Positions 35,080 through 36,743 of a DNA stretch of 36,743 nt are shown piece by piece. The stretch comes from Paenibacillus cisolokensis (GTDB lineage Bacteria; Bacillota; Bacilli; Paenibacillales; Paenibacillaceae). The notes under the pieces were generated by a model that had not been told where the DNA came from, searched no databases, and saw only the letters and a program-made list of their open reading frames with translations. Positions within the stretch are counted from its first letter, which is position 1; the number at the start of each line of letters is the position of its first letter. Location: positions 1-36,743 of the forward strand of contig NZ_BOVJ01000160.1 in NCBI RefSeq assembly GCF_018403665.1, in the 5' to 3' direction. A program made the position numbers and the translations under genes.

Positions 35080-36743
35080 ATGGGTTTGAATATAACGAGA
35101 CAAGATATCGAGTTGCTCGCTCCGGCAGGCGACTGGGAATGTATGCGGGCGGCGGTGGCGAACGGAGCCGATGCCGTCTATTTCGGGGTGGAGAGGTTTA
35201 ACGCGCGGGCGCGCGCCAACAATTTCCGCACCGAAGAGCTGCCGGAAATTATGGCGTTCCTGCACCGTTACGGCGTCAAAGGCTACCTGACCTTCAATAT
35301 CCTCGTGTTCGAAGACGAGCTGGAATCGGCCAAAGCGCTGATCGACGCCTGCATCGATGCCGGTGTGGACGCGGTCATTGTGCAGGATCTGGGGCTTGTG
35401 AAGCTGATTCGGGAAATTTCGCCGGATTTTCCGATCCACGGCTCGACGCAGATGACGATTACGTCGCCGGAGGCGGTCGAATTTACGAAGCCGTTCGGTT
35501 TGGAGCGCGTCGTGCTCGGGCGGGAGAACAATCTGAAGCATATCCGCACCATCGGCGAGCAGGCCAAGCTTCCGATGGAAGTGTTCGTCCACGGGGCGCT
35601 TTGCGTCTCGTATTCCGGACAATGCCTCACGTCGGAAATGTGGGGCGGACGGTCGGCCAACCGCGGCGAATGCGCCCAGGCTTGCCGGCTGCCTTACGAT
35701 CTGATCGTCGACGGCGAACCGAAGCCGATGGGCGACGTAGCTTATTTGTTGTCGCCGAAAGATCTGGTGGCCATCGACATCGTGCCGGAGCTGATCGAGG
35801 CGGGGGTGACGTCGTTCAAGATCGAAGGGCGGCTTAAAAGTCCGGAGTATGTCGCCAATGTCGTCGGCAAATACCGGGCGGCGATCGACCGTTATTTCGC
35901 CGGCGACCGTTCCGCCCCTTCGAGGGAAGAGATCCGCGAGCTCGAGCAGAGCTTCTCGCGCGGCTTTACGCACGGCTTCCTGAAAGGGACGAACAATAAG
36001 CAGCTCGTTGACGGAACGTTTCCGAAAAGCCGGGGCGTCTATCTCGGCCGTGTCGAGCGGGTGCTGCGCGACGCTGTCGTCTGCCGCATCGAAGCGCCGC
36101 TCAAGCGCGGCGACGGCATCGTCTTCGATGCGGGCGACCCGACGAAGAAAGAGGAGGGCGGCCGCGTATACGATGTGCGGCATAACGGGGTGCGCATCGA
36201 GGGCGAGGCGCAGGAGGGCATGGTGCTGGAAATCGTGCCCGGCCGGCGCGACGTCGATCTGCAGCGGGTCGCCCGGGCGACCGCATCTGGAAACGAGCGA
36301 TCCGGCGCTTGACCGGCGGCTGCGGGCGACGTTTGAAACGGACAAGCCCTACCGCGTCTTTCCGCTGCGCGTCAAAGCGCAAGGGGAACCGGGGCAGCCG
36401 CTCCGCACATGGTGGACCGATATCCAGAAAGGCACGACGGTGGAGGTCGTATCCGAGCTGGAGATGGAGAAGGCCGCGAAGCGGCCGATCGATGAAGTGC
36501 TCTTGAAGGAGCAGTTCGGACGGCTCGGCGGAACGCTGTTTCAGCTCGAAGAGCTCGAGCTCGATTTGCGTGACGGGCCGATGCTGCCGATCCGCGAGCT
36601 GAACCGGATGCGCCGGGAAGCGGCGGAGAAGCTGACGGGCGAGCGGGAGAAGCCGCCCGTCTATATCAAGCGCGAGGCGGATCCGTTCGCCGACGCGCGC
36701 GATCCGCGGACCGCGCGCGGGCAGCGCCGCGCCGGCGCGAACG
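35080..36743 (+). CDS. U32 peptidase-family / DUF3656 protein, RlhA-like (partial, frameshifted)
   Basis: The protein starts 'GLNITRQDIELLAPAGDWECMRAAVANGADAVYFG', has the U32 signature 'EVFVHGALCVSYSGQC' and four cysteines (in 'ALCVSYSGQC' and 'GECAQACR', about residues 170-205) likely to bind an iron-sulfur cluster. After about residue 395 the frame breaks twice: near 36270/36271 (a missing C restores 'VRPGDRIW') and at AAA (36291-36293; one A restores 'WKTSDPALDRRLRATFE'). The DUF3656 region then runs on ('KPYRVFPLRVKAQGEPG...TWWTDIQKGTTVEV') to the window's right edge without a stop. U32 proteins with DUF3656 are the RlhA type, which hydroxylate 23S rRNA C2501 in E. coli; shorter U32 proteins (TrhP) modify tRNA. 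So RNA hydroxylation, not proteolysis, is the best guess. ATG at 35080 follows GGAGGA by about 10 bases. Confidence 0.88.

Noticed and set aside
1-36743. CRISPR array, transposase, prophage or defence island
   Set aside because: No regularly spaced repeats, no integrase, transposase or phage structural genes, and gene order follows the Bacillales housekeeping backbone throughout.

Overview
The window is a stretch of a Gram-positive (Firmicutes) chromosome with fairly high GC. It most resembles a Paenibacillus/Cohnella-type member of the Bacillales. The evidence is the gene order hpf - secA - prfB - ... - ftsE - ftsX - ctp - minJ - ... - uvrB - uvrA, which is the order on the Bacillus subtilis chromosome. 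Bacillales-type control sites are also present: a CodY box, ArgR/AhrC boxes, a LexA/DinR-type box, and strong TTGNNN-17-TANNNT promoters. The window is almost entirely housekeeping. I see no phage, transposase, CRISPR array, rRNA or tRNA.

Layout. 1-475: no convincing gene, only a minus-strand terminator and an inverted repeat. 476-2067 (minus): an SRPBCC/AHSA1 protein translationally overlapped with a MerR regulator, then a small lipoprotein. 2164-6672 (plus): hpf, secA and prfB, the last with the classic RF2 +1 frameshift site; a perfect CodY box lies upstream of hpf. 6785-15142 (plus): a full arginine operon argCJBDFGH behind a promoter covered by two ARG boxes. 15380-15895 (minus): a short VanW-type N-terminal membrane protein. 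16215-22118 (plus): a cell-division and wall-turnover module of ftsE, ftsX, an M23 murein hydrolase, a carboxy-terminal protease and a MinJ-like PDZ membrane protein. 22378-24569: a GH36 alpha-galactosidase. 24635-29858: uvrB-uvrA behind a promoter with a LexA-type box. 29929-31437 (minus): a fused HD / DUF1835 / DUF3658 protein. 31693-33304 (minus): a siroheme nitrite/sulfite reductase. 33587-33802: a small DUF2759-type membrane protein. 33921-34889 (minus): a sugar-phosphate isomerase/epimerase. 35080-end: a U32 peptidase/DUF3656 protein (RlhA-like) running off the right edge.

How the genes work together. ArgJ recycles acetyl groups, so argCJBDFGH alone runs glutamate to arginine once N-acetylglutamate is primed; carbamoyl phosphate must come from elsewhere. 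FtsE/FtsX form the membrane complex that in related bacteria switches on the adjacent coiled-coil M23 hydrolase. UvrA/UvrB are the damage-recognition part of nucleotide excision repair.

Caution on quality. Eight genes between about 17 kb and the right edge (ftsX, the M23 hydrolase, minJ, the GH36 gene, uvrB, uvrA, the nitrite/sulfite reductase and the U32 gene) are each interrupted by one or two -1 frameshifts, 12 in all. Nearly all lie in short A or T runs. Restoring one base at each site gives full-length proteins of the expected size. I read this as homopolymer under-calling in the assembly rather than mass gene decay, and annotate these genes over their full span. I found no clearly undescribed system; the most unusual items are the HD-DUF1835-DUF3658 fusion, the truncated VanW-type gene and a structured intergenic element at 31538-31630.
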